DNA of 64,000 bases from positions 1,081,773 through 1,145,772 of the forward strand of contig CAXAMN010001336.1 of NCBI GenBank assembly GCA_963970005.1, given 5' to 3'. Below the pieces are notes generated by a model that made no database searches, had not been told where the DNA came from, and saw only the letters and a list, made by a program, of their open reading frames with translations. The position numbers were made by a program, and so were the translations under genes. Shown here in pieces: positions 12,301 to 24,300 of the stretch. Position 1 is the first letter of the stretch; the number at the start of each line of letters is the position of its first letter. This DNA is from Durusdinium trenchii (lineage: Eukaryota > Sar > Dinophyceae > Suessiales > Symbiodiniaceae).

Positions 12301-15300
12301 GATTGGACCCGCACAAAACAGGTATCCTTGTGGAAAGTCTACGAGGCAGATTGATTCCTGGGATTCTAACATATTTTAACTATACCATGCACCTGTCTAC
12401 GAGACTATGAGATCGGCTGATGGAATGTCTGGCCACCGGCTATTTTCCCTTCGACGATGAACCGGGTACCCCCATGACGGCATGGCTCCGCCATGCTCCG
12501 CCATGCTCCGCCATGCTCCGCCCAGGACGACGCTGGACGAAGATCCTCCAAGCTTCACCTCACTGACCATCCCGTGCCTCGCCGCAAGCGCGAGCCGACA
12601 GGGAGGGGGCGTATGTTGGCATTCTTCTAGAGTACATTCCTGATGAATTCTGTATGGTGCCAACTCTGTTTTTCATAGCGCAACATCCTTGATGCCACCT
12701 GGTTCAGTATTATAGCATTCCCCAACCTCAACCAACCAATATTTGCAGCTGTTGCCACCTTCGTCATGGTTTTCGGCCATTCTGTCACATGGCTCACATG
12801 ACTGCAGGCTTCCAAAAGATCGACGAGAAAGCAAAAAAAAACAGAAGGGCGGGTCATGGGGGGTGGGTTTTTGGGTTTTTGCTTTTAGGAATTTTTAGAA
12901 GTTTGAAGGAAACTCTGCTCCAAATAACAGAAGGAAACTACACTTCTGCTCTGTCTACTTCTCTGCTCTGTCTGGTACAAACGTCTGCTTTCTACTTACT
13001 CTGGCTGCGTCAAGACCAAAAAAAACAAAAAAAACAAAAAAAACAAAAAAGCCAATCTCTGCCCCAAGATTGTCTGGTCTGCTGTCTTTTGGTTATTCTT
13101 TGTTTTTTTTGTTTTTTTTGCTTTCCTGTCTTACACTCCTCTCATCTACATGTATCTGCAAACGCATGGACATGCATTGTCAGCATTATGTCTGTCTTAC
13201 CTCTCACGCCTTCCGGGGCCACAGTAGTATGCCGACAAGTTGCAGCTAGTTGCAATGTATCTCGCCCTGTCACACTTGCACATGCCCTTGTCCTTCTTTG
13301 ATACTTGTAGCTTTTGCCGTCCGACCCAGTCCACAGGGTGTCTGAAGCAGCAGCTGAGTACCTCACAGATGCCGGTAAGCAAGCCTATGGTCGCTTCAAG
13401 GCCGGAAATCTCGAATTGCCGGAAGACTTTGCTTCACAAGTGCAGATTGAGCAAGACTGGGTGTCTGCACTCATGAAGAAGCGCATTGCTGAACCCGTGC
13501 ACAACAAAGAAGGATAGGGAAGAGGAGACATGTAGGAAGCGCATTCGTGAGCAGCTCTTTGGTGACACGGAGCCCGAGCCCAAACCTTGCATAGCCAAGT
13601 TTGTGGAAGTGAAGCAAGAGAAGTTTGAAGACAACCAAAGGAAGTTTTTTGAAAAGTCAGCCAGTTTCAGCCAGAGCCTCAAAAAAAGCACAGGGGTCAT
13701 TGATTTGGATTCACCCCCCCGCCCATCACCATGCAGGGCAGCCAGTTTGTCACACCAAGCTTTGTCTGCTGATGACCATGATGGCTTTCCACGTGTTGGT
13801 GAGCAGGATGACTTGTCTGTGGGCGTGGAGGGTGACATGGAGGTGATGGGTGAAGACGTGGCGAATGACCTTTAAGATCTTCAGCTGCCGCCTTGCGATG
13901 TGTCGTGCCGCAGGACTTCTGAGAGCTCTGGTGTACAGGCCTGTTGGGGGACAATTGTCTGCAATTGCTGTATGTGTAGGCCGGTACGGAACAGTGTCTG
14001 CTTGATGAGAAAAGATACAGGTGCATGAGTTTTGCAATCTGCAATGTCTACAGTTTGTAACTCCTCTGTTCTTCTTTGCCCCAAATACAGGTATGTAAGC
14101 TCCACCTCTTCCATGTTTAAACAACTTCAGTTTGAAGCCTGTGTGTTCCTCTTTGCTGCTGACATGTGGGATGTCAATGCTAGCTTCTGCATGTGTAGCA
14201 TTTCAGGTTCGTAGGTCTTGTGCTTCAAGTCTTTGCGCATTAGCATGCCGGCCCAGCTCATGAAGAAGATATGCGGCAGTGTGTTTGTGGCCACCGCTCC
14301 TTTTCGCTTGGTCATGAGATCGATGCAGTGGTCTACACCTTGGCTGGCTCATCCTCTGTGACAGTGAAAACTATGAGGTGCAATGGTTTTGGTTGCCGAA
14401 CCACATTTGGCCCAAATTTCTTCATCGACCAAGGGAAGAAGGTGAACACGGCTTGCCCCGACGATGTGGCAGAGGTGCTCTTTATCAGTCCTAAGGTTGG
14501 CTTCCACATCGATTACCTCAAGTACCATGCGGGTCTTCAATTCCGCGGCTTTTTGACAGACAGAGCCGTTGAAGATGTGTACAGTGACACTTTCGGTCAT
14601 GAACATCACTCTGGCTGGTTCCGCGAAATGCATGCAGATGCCATTCTGTATTGGCTTGCGTTATGTGAGCTTCACCCTCTGGGGCTTCATGAAGGTCTCA
14701 TTATTGGTGCGGAGATTTCCGAGGATGCTTTGAAGAAGTATGACGAGTACCTCCACAAGCATGTCTTTCCACCTCGCAAAAAGTCGTCCATCACAGAGCT
14801 GGTGGGCGATGGTCATGCAAAGGTGCACTTGAAATGTGGGCAGGGATATACGCACCAAGGTCGGCCCAGGAAAGATGGCAAGGAGAAGCCGTACGGCCAC
14901 GGATGGTTCATGCTTGTGAACCCCAAGAACCTATGCATTGTCAGCGTGGCTCCCATGCACAAGCCAGAGAACGGCGCCGTTGTGGAAACATCCTTGTTGA
15001 AGGTACTTCCTACCTACCCAAAGCTCGATGGCTTTGTCATGGACCGTGTGTGCGGCTTCAAGCTATCTTCCAAGGGAGCTGCCGCATGCACACAGATCAA
15101 GTACTGGGCCGTTGATAAATTCCACGCATATGGGCACAAGAAATCGTGCAAATGCAATCCACGCTTTGTCAAGAGGCTTTCCAGGAGGTTTGCTAAGACC
15201 AACACTGCCGCCTGTAAACAGGTCTTTTCGTGGTTCAGAAACTATGCACGAGTACTCAATGAGAGTCGCCCATGTCGGCACCAGTTCAAGGTCTTGCTGT

Positions 15301-18300
15301 ATGCTAAGATGCACAATGAGGCGATCACACGCAAGAAGGCATCCTACCTGAACAAGTTCACCGTCCAAACGAAAGTCAAGGGCAAATCCTATGCGTGCAC
15401 CAAGAAGCCGGCTGCCAAGAAGTGACCTGCGCTACTTCATGCTTTGGTAAGCAATGGGAGGTCCAGTCTGAAAGAGCTCCGGTGTAGTATAGCCTGGCTA
15501 TCCTTTGGGTAGAAACTATGTGTAGTTCTGGTCTGGATAGACTGTGCGCTGTATAGCAGAAGATTGACTGAAAAGATTGCTGCTTTGTTGGCTCTCTGTG
15601 TTTCCTGCAACTTCAACATCCACATACACACACATAGGCCCATCTGCTTTAATACTTCTGCAACTTCTTCCTGAACCTCTAGTGCTGCAAGTACTGTCTG
15701 CTCATTATTTAGCCTCTGAGTCCTGCCGCACAACTTCATGGGAATGCTATCTGGAGAGTCTTTCTGCAATGCCATACTTCACATCATCAAATACACCTTT
15801 CATCACAATCCTCAAAAACCCACCCCCCCTCACCCGCCGCTCTCAAAAAATAAGGTGTTGACCAGCCAAACCAACTGTCTATCAAATATAGTCTTTTTCC
15901 CGCTATGGTTGGCATCATGGGATCATATTGGATCATATAATAATTGGAATTAATTGGAGCTATATGCATCTATGGTTTTCTATCCCTGACATTCATCCCT
16001 GCCAATTCTCGACCTCACACTCAGCCAGGAACCCAACGGCCTCCAACGATCGTATCCTGGTGATCTTTGCACTCAACGAGCCGGGCACTGCCTACTGCCG
16101 CGCCCGCCGGGTGGACGTGGAGCCGGGAGAAAGCATGCACATCCCGGACATTCTGGCGGCCGGATGGCGGCGCGGCTGCTGTTTTGGGTGGCCTCTGAAA
16201 TTAAGGAGGAATGGTGAGGCTGTTTGCTATATTGTTGTTGGTTTGGGCCTACAGAAATCAGATAGACCATTATGGACCCGCTCATTTGAGTGACGTAAAG
16301 CAGGGACATCTATATATTTGCTAGGAGTGAACACCTCACCCTCTTGATCAAAGACCTTTTGTAGCAGAGAGCCCAGTCCGACGGCACTGCAACTCAAAAA
16401 GCATTGTGATTATACGCCGGAGGCGGTTTCTGTGCTTGGAATCATTCAGTCAGTAGACTATCCCCCCAAATTGGGCCAACATGAAAGTGGACGCTTGTAA
16501 AGTCATCTTTCAAGGGACCATGTCCACTTCCATGTCGAGTCAGAGTGGACAGTTGTCCTAGTGATCCAAGGTGGGCTTCGTATGATTCCGGCTTGCAGAA
16601 CATCACCATGACACAGATTTCCAGGCGCTTCTTTTCCCATCTTCGGGGCCAGACGATGTCTTTTGGTTTGTGTTCAACAACTGGGGAGACCGAGACGCGG
16701 CCGCGCGGATTGAAGCCTTCAAGCTTTGTCAAGACGTGGAGGCGAACTTTGGTCTCCCAAACAACAGCTGCTACCAAAAGACAGCAGTGGGAACATGGAC
16801 CTGCAAAGAAAGGCTTGGTCGTTTCCCCCTATTGTGCCCCCTTTTTTCTCCATGTGAGCCCCACTCAAAGCCTCCGGTATAGAGTCTTGGAGGTAGAAAA
16901 GCTGCATCCCACAAGAGGTTTGGGACCGGCAAAGTGGATATCCTTTACATCTACAAGCTTTGGCAGTCTTTACGTCTTCTGCATCGTCTTCTGCATCGTT
17001 GAGGCGTAGACGCCACGTGCCAGGCCCGACCCTTCCATTGGTGCTTTGGAGGACGAGACGGCTCCCTTCGATGAACAGCAACAATATGATGTCTTTTGCT
17101 GGGCCGATGCCTCAACGACTGGAGCATCCTCCAGGACCTCAGAAAGGGAGATCTGCCTATAGGGAGATCTTCCAAAGACCCCTGGAAGAAGATGAAGAAG
17201 GGAAATAGTCCTGAGTCCTAACCCATTGGTTAGAGGTCTCCCTATTAAATTGCACACACAAATCCTCTTCACATCTGGAGAAGCAGGACGAATGGACGGA
17301 AACAGAACATGAACGAAGTCTCACCATGGCCCAGTCTTTCAAGGTTCACTGTCCACGTATCTTCTCTGCAAACGTACATTTGCTTCAAGGCCCATGATGA
17401 CGCCGTCAATGGAAGGGGCTTGCCGCGCAGAAACGGGCAGACGGAGGACTATGCCAGGGCCTCAGAGGATCAAAGGGGCTTGCTTGCCGTGGCAGACTCA
17501 AAGAAGCGCCTCTGTTGACTTGTGGAGTTTTCATGGGGAAGCATTGAACAAATGCCTGAGGGAGCTAGGTTCATGCCCTTATGAAGCATTTGCAGCATTT
17601 GGATGCTTTTGGTTGACCAGCACCTAGAAGGACTGAGCAAGTCCTTGAAATCAGTCCCTGTGGGGAGAAGGACTGCAGCGAGATTCAGTGGATCGAAGGG
17701 TGTTGCTTGTCGCTGGAGTCGCTTGAGCCGCTTGTCGCTGGAGCCGCTGAAGGTCAACCATGCTGTCGGTCAGACGAAGACTTCGAACAGCTCTTTGCCG
17801 GGCGGAAAGACTTCAGGACAGGGGATCAGAGCTCTGATGCGGTGCGCAATGACCAGTCTCAAAGGCGTAGCATTCATTGTTCCAAAGCAGAATTGCGCTG
17901 GAATTGGATGAGGGTACGCGCAGTTTCATTCCCTCAACATGTCCTCCAACCCGTAGTGGAGGAACACCACAGTTCAGAACCACCGACAGTTTGGACCACC
18001 GAGGTTTCAAGACATCCGAAATCCGAAATGGCATTTGTTTCCATTTGTTATTCTGCCTGAAGAGGTGTATGGGTGGTTGACATCACTCCGCCCAGCCTCT
18101 TGCTCGTGCAAGCCGAAGCCTTGAGTCGGGCGCTTGGTCTGCTGACTGCTTTGAGTCTTGAAGCTGTTCACTGAAGTCATTTCAAGGACCCAAGGATCTC
18201 TCGCTGGTAGCTTTTCAGGTGGGTGCAGTACCACAGCGAAAGGAAGCAAGGAACAATGCACCCACACTTTTGAGCATGAAGACGGGCAAGCCGTTATCCT

Positions 18301-21300
18301 CCTCGAAAGGATATCCTTCGGCACTTGGTATACCCTTGAATCAAGACAGATGGTCGACCACACTGGGGTTAAAGTGGAACTTTTCCGTGACCAAGTGCAC
18401 AGAGGTTTTCCTTCACTGGGCATTGAAGGGTTCTCAGAAGAAAGCTGAGGTCCTGGAACCCTCCAGGCACCGGTGGCACGTTCGGGGAAAGCCTTCGGAC
18501 GGAGACATGTCTTCAGGGTTTGGGGCTTGGTGGGGCATCCTGGGGCACCAGCCTCTTGGCCAATGTTTCCCTGTGAGCCCTGGGTGTTGATGTCACATAA
18601 GGGCGCACAACCAGGGGACCGTTCCAAAGCGGTGTGGGACGAAACTCCTGCGGTTTCTGCAAGGTTGTGGCGAGCAACGCCTTTTTTGTGCCCGCTGTGC
18701 TGATCACATCTCACGAAAAGCCAAATTTCACCGATCTGGAGCACAGTTTTGTTTTTTGAGATGTGTGAGATGTGTGAGACGTGTGATGGAGAGGGCGCCT
18801 GTGCTCACCCATCACAGTTTCTTGTTCTTTCATGTCCTTCTTTCCTCTCCTTCTTTTCACAGGTGCGCCTGCAGCTGGACGAGCCTGGCACCGTCTGGTG
18901 TGCCGCGACAGAGGTGCTGTCAGGCACTGTGAACTGCCAAGACAGCGAGCTACAAGAGAACAATCCATTGGCAGCCTGCTACTTCCAGGACAGATGGGTG
19001 AATTTTGATGAATTTTGGGAACAGGCAATCTGTTACTATGTTGGAAGTGTTCCTAACTCCTGACCCACCAAATTCATCCAAATTCCATTTTTGACCGAGG
19101 GTATCTTGGTCAGTTTGGCGCCCCTGGACAGAGAAAGAATCCCCGGAAGCCTTGTCTACAATTTTCCACTATAAGGGGTGGGGTGCAGTGGCAACTGGAT
19201 TTTGCATAAACTACTTTGTAGTTTACTTTGTATAATGCAAACTGCGCAGCTTCGACCTCCTCTTTAAGTGCAACAGTTTTTGCAAAAGGTGATTGTTTTT
19301 TTCCGGGAGACTCATGGGCCCCCCCCCAACCAACTACAGGAGACTCAGGAGACTCATCGACAATATGTTTTGATTTCAACGTCAAACAGACATGCCAAAG
19401 ACCACTGGTGAGCAAGTATCAGCTGTGTCTCGTGAAGAATTCGGAACTGGACCCGGGACGACCCGGGACCTGCTTTGTGCTGGAGGACTACATCAAAGGC
19501 AATCTGAGTTCCAGCTTCCAAGTGGAGGTGCACGAGGTGTGGAAGCGGAGTTGTACCGGCAAGTTGAAGGGCATTGGATGTGTTCACTATGGGACTTGGA
19601 ACAACCAGAGTGAATTGTGGGGATGGGATGAGCTTTATGGGCTTGGATTTCCTACATTTTCTACTCTTGGAATCATTTACCCAAATGGATGAAGGCTTCG
19701 ATTGTTCCTTTTGCTTGCTGTCCATGTTTCAAGGATGTTTGATCTGCATGATGCTGTCCGTAGTCTTGGGGAGAAGAACAACATTGCCAAAATGAAGCAC
19801 TCTGATGCGCTTTGAGATATTTACAACACCTCGGCTTCTCGATTCATGCTTACAAGCGCTGCCAGGCTTTTCAGGATGTTGACGTCGAGGTCAACAGGAT
19901 CTTGCAGAAAGATATGGCTGGCGATGCCCCGTTAGAGTTGCAGACGACTTACCAAGTCTTTTGCTATGCAGAAGATGATTGGAAGATCCAGGCCGCGCCT
20001 TGCAACACGTGGTGTCTGGTGTCTATGAACACGTTCGGACAGCGCAGAACTGCCCAGGCGGACAGTGCAAGCAACTCTGCGGACTATGTGTCTCCAGCAG
20101 GCCTGTCTGCAACTAGCAACCCTCACTCCACTAAGTGGGTATGAATTTTGGATTGCACATGCATGCACATAACGCCCGAAGCTTTGCTGGTAGATCAAGG
20201 AACCTATGCTGAGAGACAAGCAGTACGAAGTACGAAGAGTGTCCACAACTGGCGACTGCCCAGCCTGGTCAGGTCCACAGGGTAGCAGCCTGCAATCCGT
20301 CCAGTCTTTCGCGCAAAGCATGGGACAGTTGTCCACATTGGACGAGGCAGGGCGGGACCTCGCCACCGTCACAAAGGTTTTTTTTGCAGAAGGCTTTTGG
20401 TGGGATGCCAGGAGGAAAGAAGATGAAGAACAAAACATCCTGGAATCTCCTATTTAACATCTATACAAATATCAACCTCTTTTTGTGGAACCTTTCTTTT
20501 CATGTTCGGTTCCTTTTTGTGAAACCTCAAAGAAAAGATGGATCCTCCCAGCTGTCCAACTCTCCAGCCTAAAGCCCCTCTCTTGGAATCCGTCTGTTTT
20601 GCGAAGACGTCACCGTCCGCCGCAGGCGCCTCCCAGCTTCACCGTCCTTGAGATTCAGGACCCCACCGCAGCCGAAGGCATCCTGGTGATTTCCTTCGCG
20701 CTCAACGAGGTGGGCGGTGCCCACCATGGTCATTGGGCGTTGCCCTGGTAGCTAGCATTCTTCCCTTGTTACTAGTAGCTTCTTGTTACTAGTAATGCCA
20801 GGAGACTAGTAGCTTCTTGCTCCTGGTAGCGATGCCCTTTGTTACCAATAGCGATGCCCTTTTTGGTGTTGAAACGCCTCGTTTCATGCAGGTTGGGACC
20901 GCATATTGCAGGGTCACGCGAAGTGATTCTGGTGAGACGGCGGCTGACATGCAGATCAACAGGCGGGGTAGGTCGGGACATTCCTTCCCCGGCGGATTGT
21001 GCATGTTTGCCAGGGTTTTGACGGCCAACTGGAACGCAGTCTACGACGGAAGCAGCAACGCGACGATTACCATGAACAACTTGGAGAACGTCAATCCGCT
21101 TCTCACGAATCGAGAAGACGAGGTAGCACCCCTGGTTCCAGGGCAGCAGTACGATGTGTATTGTTGGGGAAAGGACCCGCATGTGGGATGTCGCTGGGGA
21201 TTTTGCAGCCTTTGACGCTACGAGTTGAGGATCGATCTTCAAATCCTTGTGTTTCTTAGTGCATGTTAAGCGGTCACTGGACCTACATCCGATAGGGTGG

Positions 21301-24300
21301 CTAGTGATGGCTAGTGGATGCTAGTGGTAAAGGATTTGCAACATACCGTACCTTTGCAGAAAGTAAAGAATCCCTGAAACACTCCAGATTCACTGTCTTT
21401 GCATTTATCATGAAGCTCCACATAGCATGATCAATGGAGCATCATATTGGAGCATATTGGAGCGTTCTCGGAACGTACCGGATACTTTCATGTAATCTGT
21501 GTGTTGCTTCGTCTACTCGTTCTTCTTGGCACGTCTCACTCCTGCGCTTCATCGAACGCCCACACGTGGACCAGTTTTCGCAGCGACAGGACTCAGCGAA
21601 CACGACCTTCGGGTACTCACGACCGAACTATATGACCTCGGCCTATGTGAGCACGGCCGTGACGTCGCCCACAGCGCCACTGGGGGGATACACCAAAGGC
21701 GTTTGGATTGCTGATACGACGCCGCCCAGCATGCTCTTGACCTCCTTGGATGCGCTCTCTGATGCGACTTGGACCAACAAGCTGTTGAAGGGCAAGAGGT
21801 TTGGAACACCTGAGTAGCAGCGCAAAGTGGAGCGAAGTTCCACAGATGGTTTCAGAGGTGTTCAGACTATTCTACACTTGTTGCAGTGCTTGTTTGATCC
21901 ATCCGCACGTACCCATTCCCCGAGCTTTGATTTCACGGCTCAACTCCTTCAATAGCCAAGCTATTGAAGTCCCAGTTGAAGTCCCTTTTACATCCTTTTA
22001 CATCACTGTAATTCTTTCATGCGACAGATTGAATGATAGGGCTCTTGCAGAACCGTGCAGTTCCGAAGCCGACGACCGGCCGAGGGAAACCCGTGGAAAC
22101 CGCGGAAACCGATAGGCCACTGGCAGGACCCACCTTTCCTCCCCGGCTGCATGAAGCAAAACAAGCTACACAAAGCAGCTCAGACATCAGGAAGTTTACC
22201 ATATGCTTTATATACCTATTTGTCGTTGACCTACTATATTTATATTATGAGTCAACATCGCGGCCGCCCCAAAGTTCCGCACTCAGACGCAAATCCTGGT
22301 GACCTTACAGCTCGACGAGCCGGGCACCGCCGGAGGCCCCAGAAATGGTGGAGGGATCAGACATAAGATCCACCGATTCCAGGGAAGGATGGAATCATGC
22401 TATAAAAAAACATCTTACATCTGTGATCATGCTACGATAGTGAGGTATTCCTTGGGGAGATTCTTCTCCCCTTTCGCCTTCCCAGACCTGCGTCGCCTTC
22501 CACCGCCGTGAGGTGACCCTGACAGCTGAGGTCTGGTGTGCTGCAACGGTACCTGACAGTGGCTCCTCCTCCTATTGCCGCCCCAGCGACCTACAGGACA
22601 CCGACAACACGGCGCAGTGTTACTACGAGGATTACATCAAAGGCCCAACGCGGCGGAGCCTGAACCGTTCGGGCCGACCCCTCGGACGGAGCAGAGTCGA
22701 CGACACGTCGAACGACGGGAGGCACGGCAGCAGGAGAGGTAGCAAGGAACTTAGGTAAAGATTGAGACATCAATGCCAAAGTATGCAAAGCTACCCTTCT
22801 GTGTTTCTGAACGGATGGAATCGGTGTTCTTTCATGTTCTTTCTCATTGTGAATCCAGTGAATCTTGGTAAACCCCCCTGTAGGATTCGGAGGGAGAGAT
22901 TTGAAGCTCATGTTTGCACAAGTACAGAAATGATGTCACTTAGTTTTTTCCCACAGCTAGATGACCATCCAAGCCGCAGGCAACATTCACCGACCCTGTT
23001 TGTCTCATGGCCACTGGGTGTCACCTTTCTCGTGGCCTTGCCGGTGCAGGTTCGGTGGCGCAGGGAACCCGCTTTGAGACACAAGTGCCACAGGCTTATG
23101 TGGATGCCGGGCACTCAGAGAGCTGCTGAAAGCTCTGCCAAAAGCTCTGCTCCGCTCTGCCGTTCTTCTACGCCGTTCCTTCGGGGGTCAGAGATGGAGA
23201 TCGTTGAGATATATTGAGATCATTCCTTTTGGTATTTGTTTGCTTTCGGATTTCTGCGGCGATGAAGGTCGAGGACCAACCATGGCATTTGTGTAACATG
23301 TGAGGAAGATTTCAACAAAAATACGGCTGCAACACATGGCACGGAGATTGGTACTCTCACCAAACCAAGATGGCTCAATCTAGAATCCCATTTCCCCTGC
23401 CGGGGACCACGTTTGAGAGCCGCCGAACGCGAGGTTTATGTGGAGGTGAACCGCATCGCGCTGGCGACCGGCACCGGGTCGCCACTCCCTGCGGAGTCCT
23501 GGCCCCAGAAGAGGCGAAGAGATACACAAGTGAAGCAATGCTAGATGCCAGTGGATGGACATCTGGAACACCAAGGTCAACTGTGTCCATTCTTCTCAGT
23601 GCTGCTCACTAGAGTCGATATTTCTTTGGCGTTTGATAAGCATTTCTTTGGCTAGACTTACTTGGGCGACCTAAAGAAGGACCTTGTGCATTTGGCAAGT
23701 TGATCGAGCTTCCCAGTTCCAAACTCTACTGCCCGGAAACATGGATCAAGTCTTCAGGCACCGGTCTAACCAGCACCGGCTAAGGACGCAGTTCGTGATG
23801 CTGTGTTTTGCCCAAGACAATTGGGACCTCCGTACCCAAGCGGCCTACGCGAATGGTGCTGCCGACAAACTTGAGCTCAGCCGGCTCAGCTGTGGCAATG
23901 AAACCCAGGTTTCTGCACGATAATTCTATTCACTTGGGTGTAGCCCATTGCCAGGAACAGTCAGTAAACACATATCACTATTTTAGAGAAAGGTCCACTG
24001 TTACTGGTAATGGGATAGACCGAAAGTAGTACGTACCCAAAGTCTACTTTTGTCTAGAAAACCAACCATTTTGTGTGTTCAAGGACCGAGCAATGGATGG
24101 AACTGAACTTCACCTCCAGATCCGTTGTGAAGGAAAGAAATTGAAGTTGTCCTTCACATGATGCAGTAAACTGAAGTCAGACCTCACCGGCTTGTTCGCC
24201 TTTCTCAATGACATGCCATATGGGATACTTTCCCACGGAGACTCAGCACCTTGGACATGCCTGTTTGAGCGTCCAGGAAGCAAGATGAAGAATACGGTTA

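Larger units (their letters stand above)
13329..15425 (+). mobile_element. KDZ-type DNA transposon remnant in an intron
   Basis: The coding parts at 13329-13875 and 14244-15425 form one transposase-like unit. Terminal inverted repeats and target-site duplication were not found by eye, so limits are those of the coding region. A frameshift near 13516 suggests the copy is inactive. Confidence 0.55.
12574..16028 (+). other. 3.5-kb intron carrying a KDZ transposase gene
   Basis: The intron interrupts module 6 between TSLTI-P and NPTASNDRILVIF with frame maintained. It holds the transposase exons described separately, and an A-rich/T-rich inverted repeat at 13015-13121. Confidence 0.7.
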
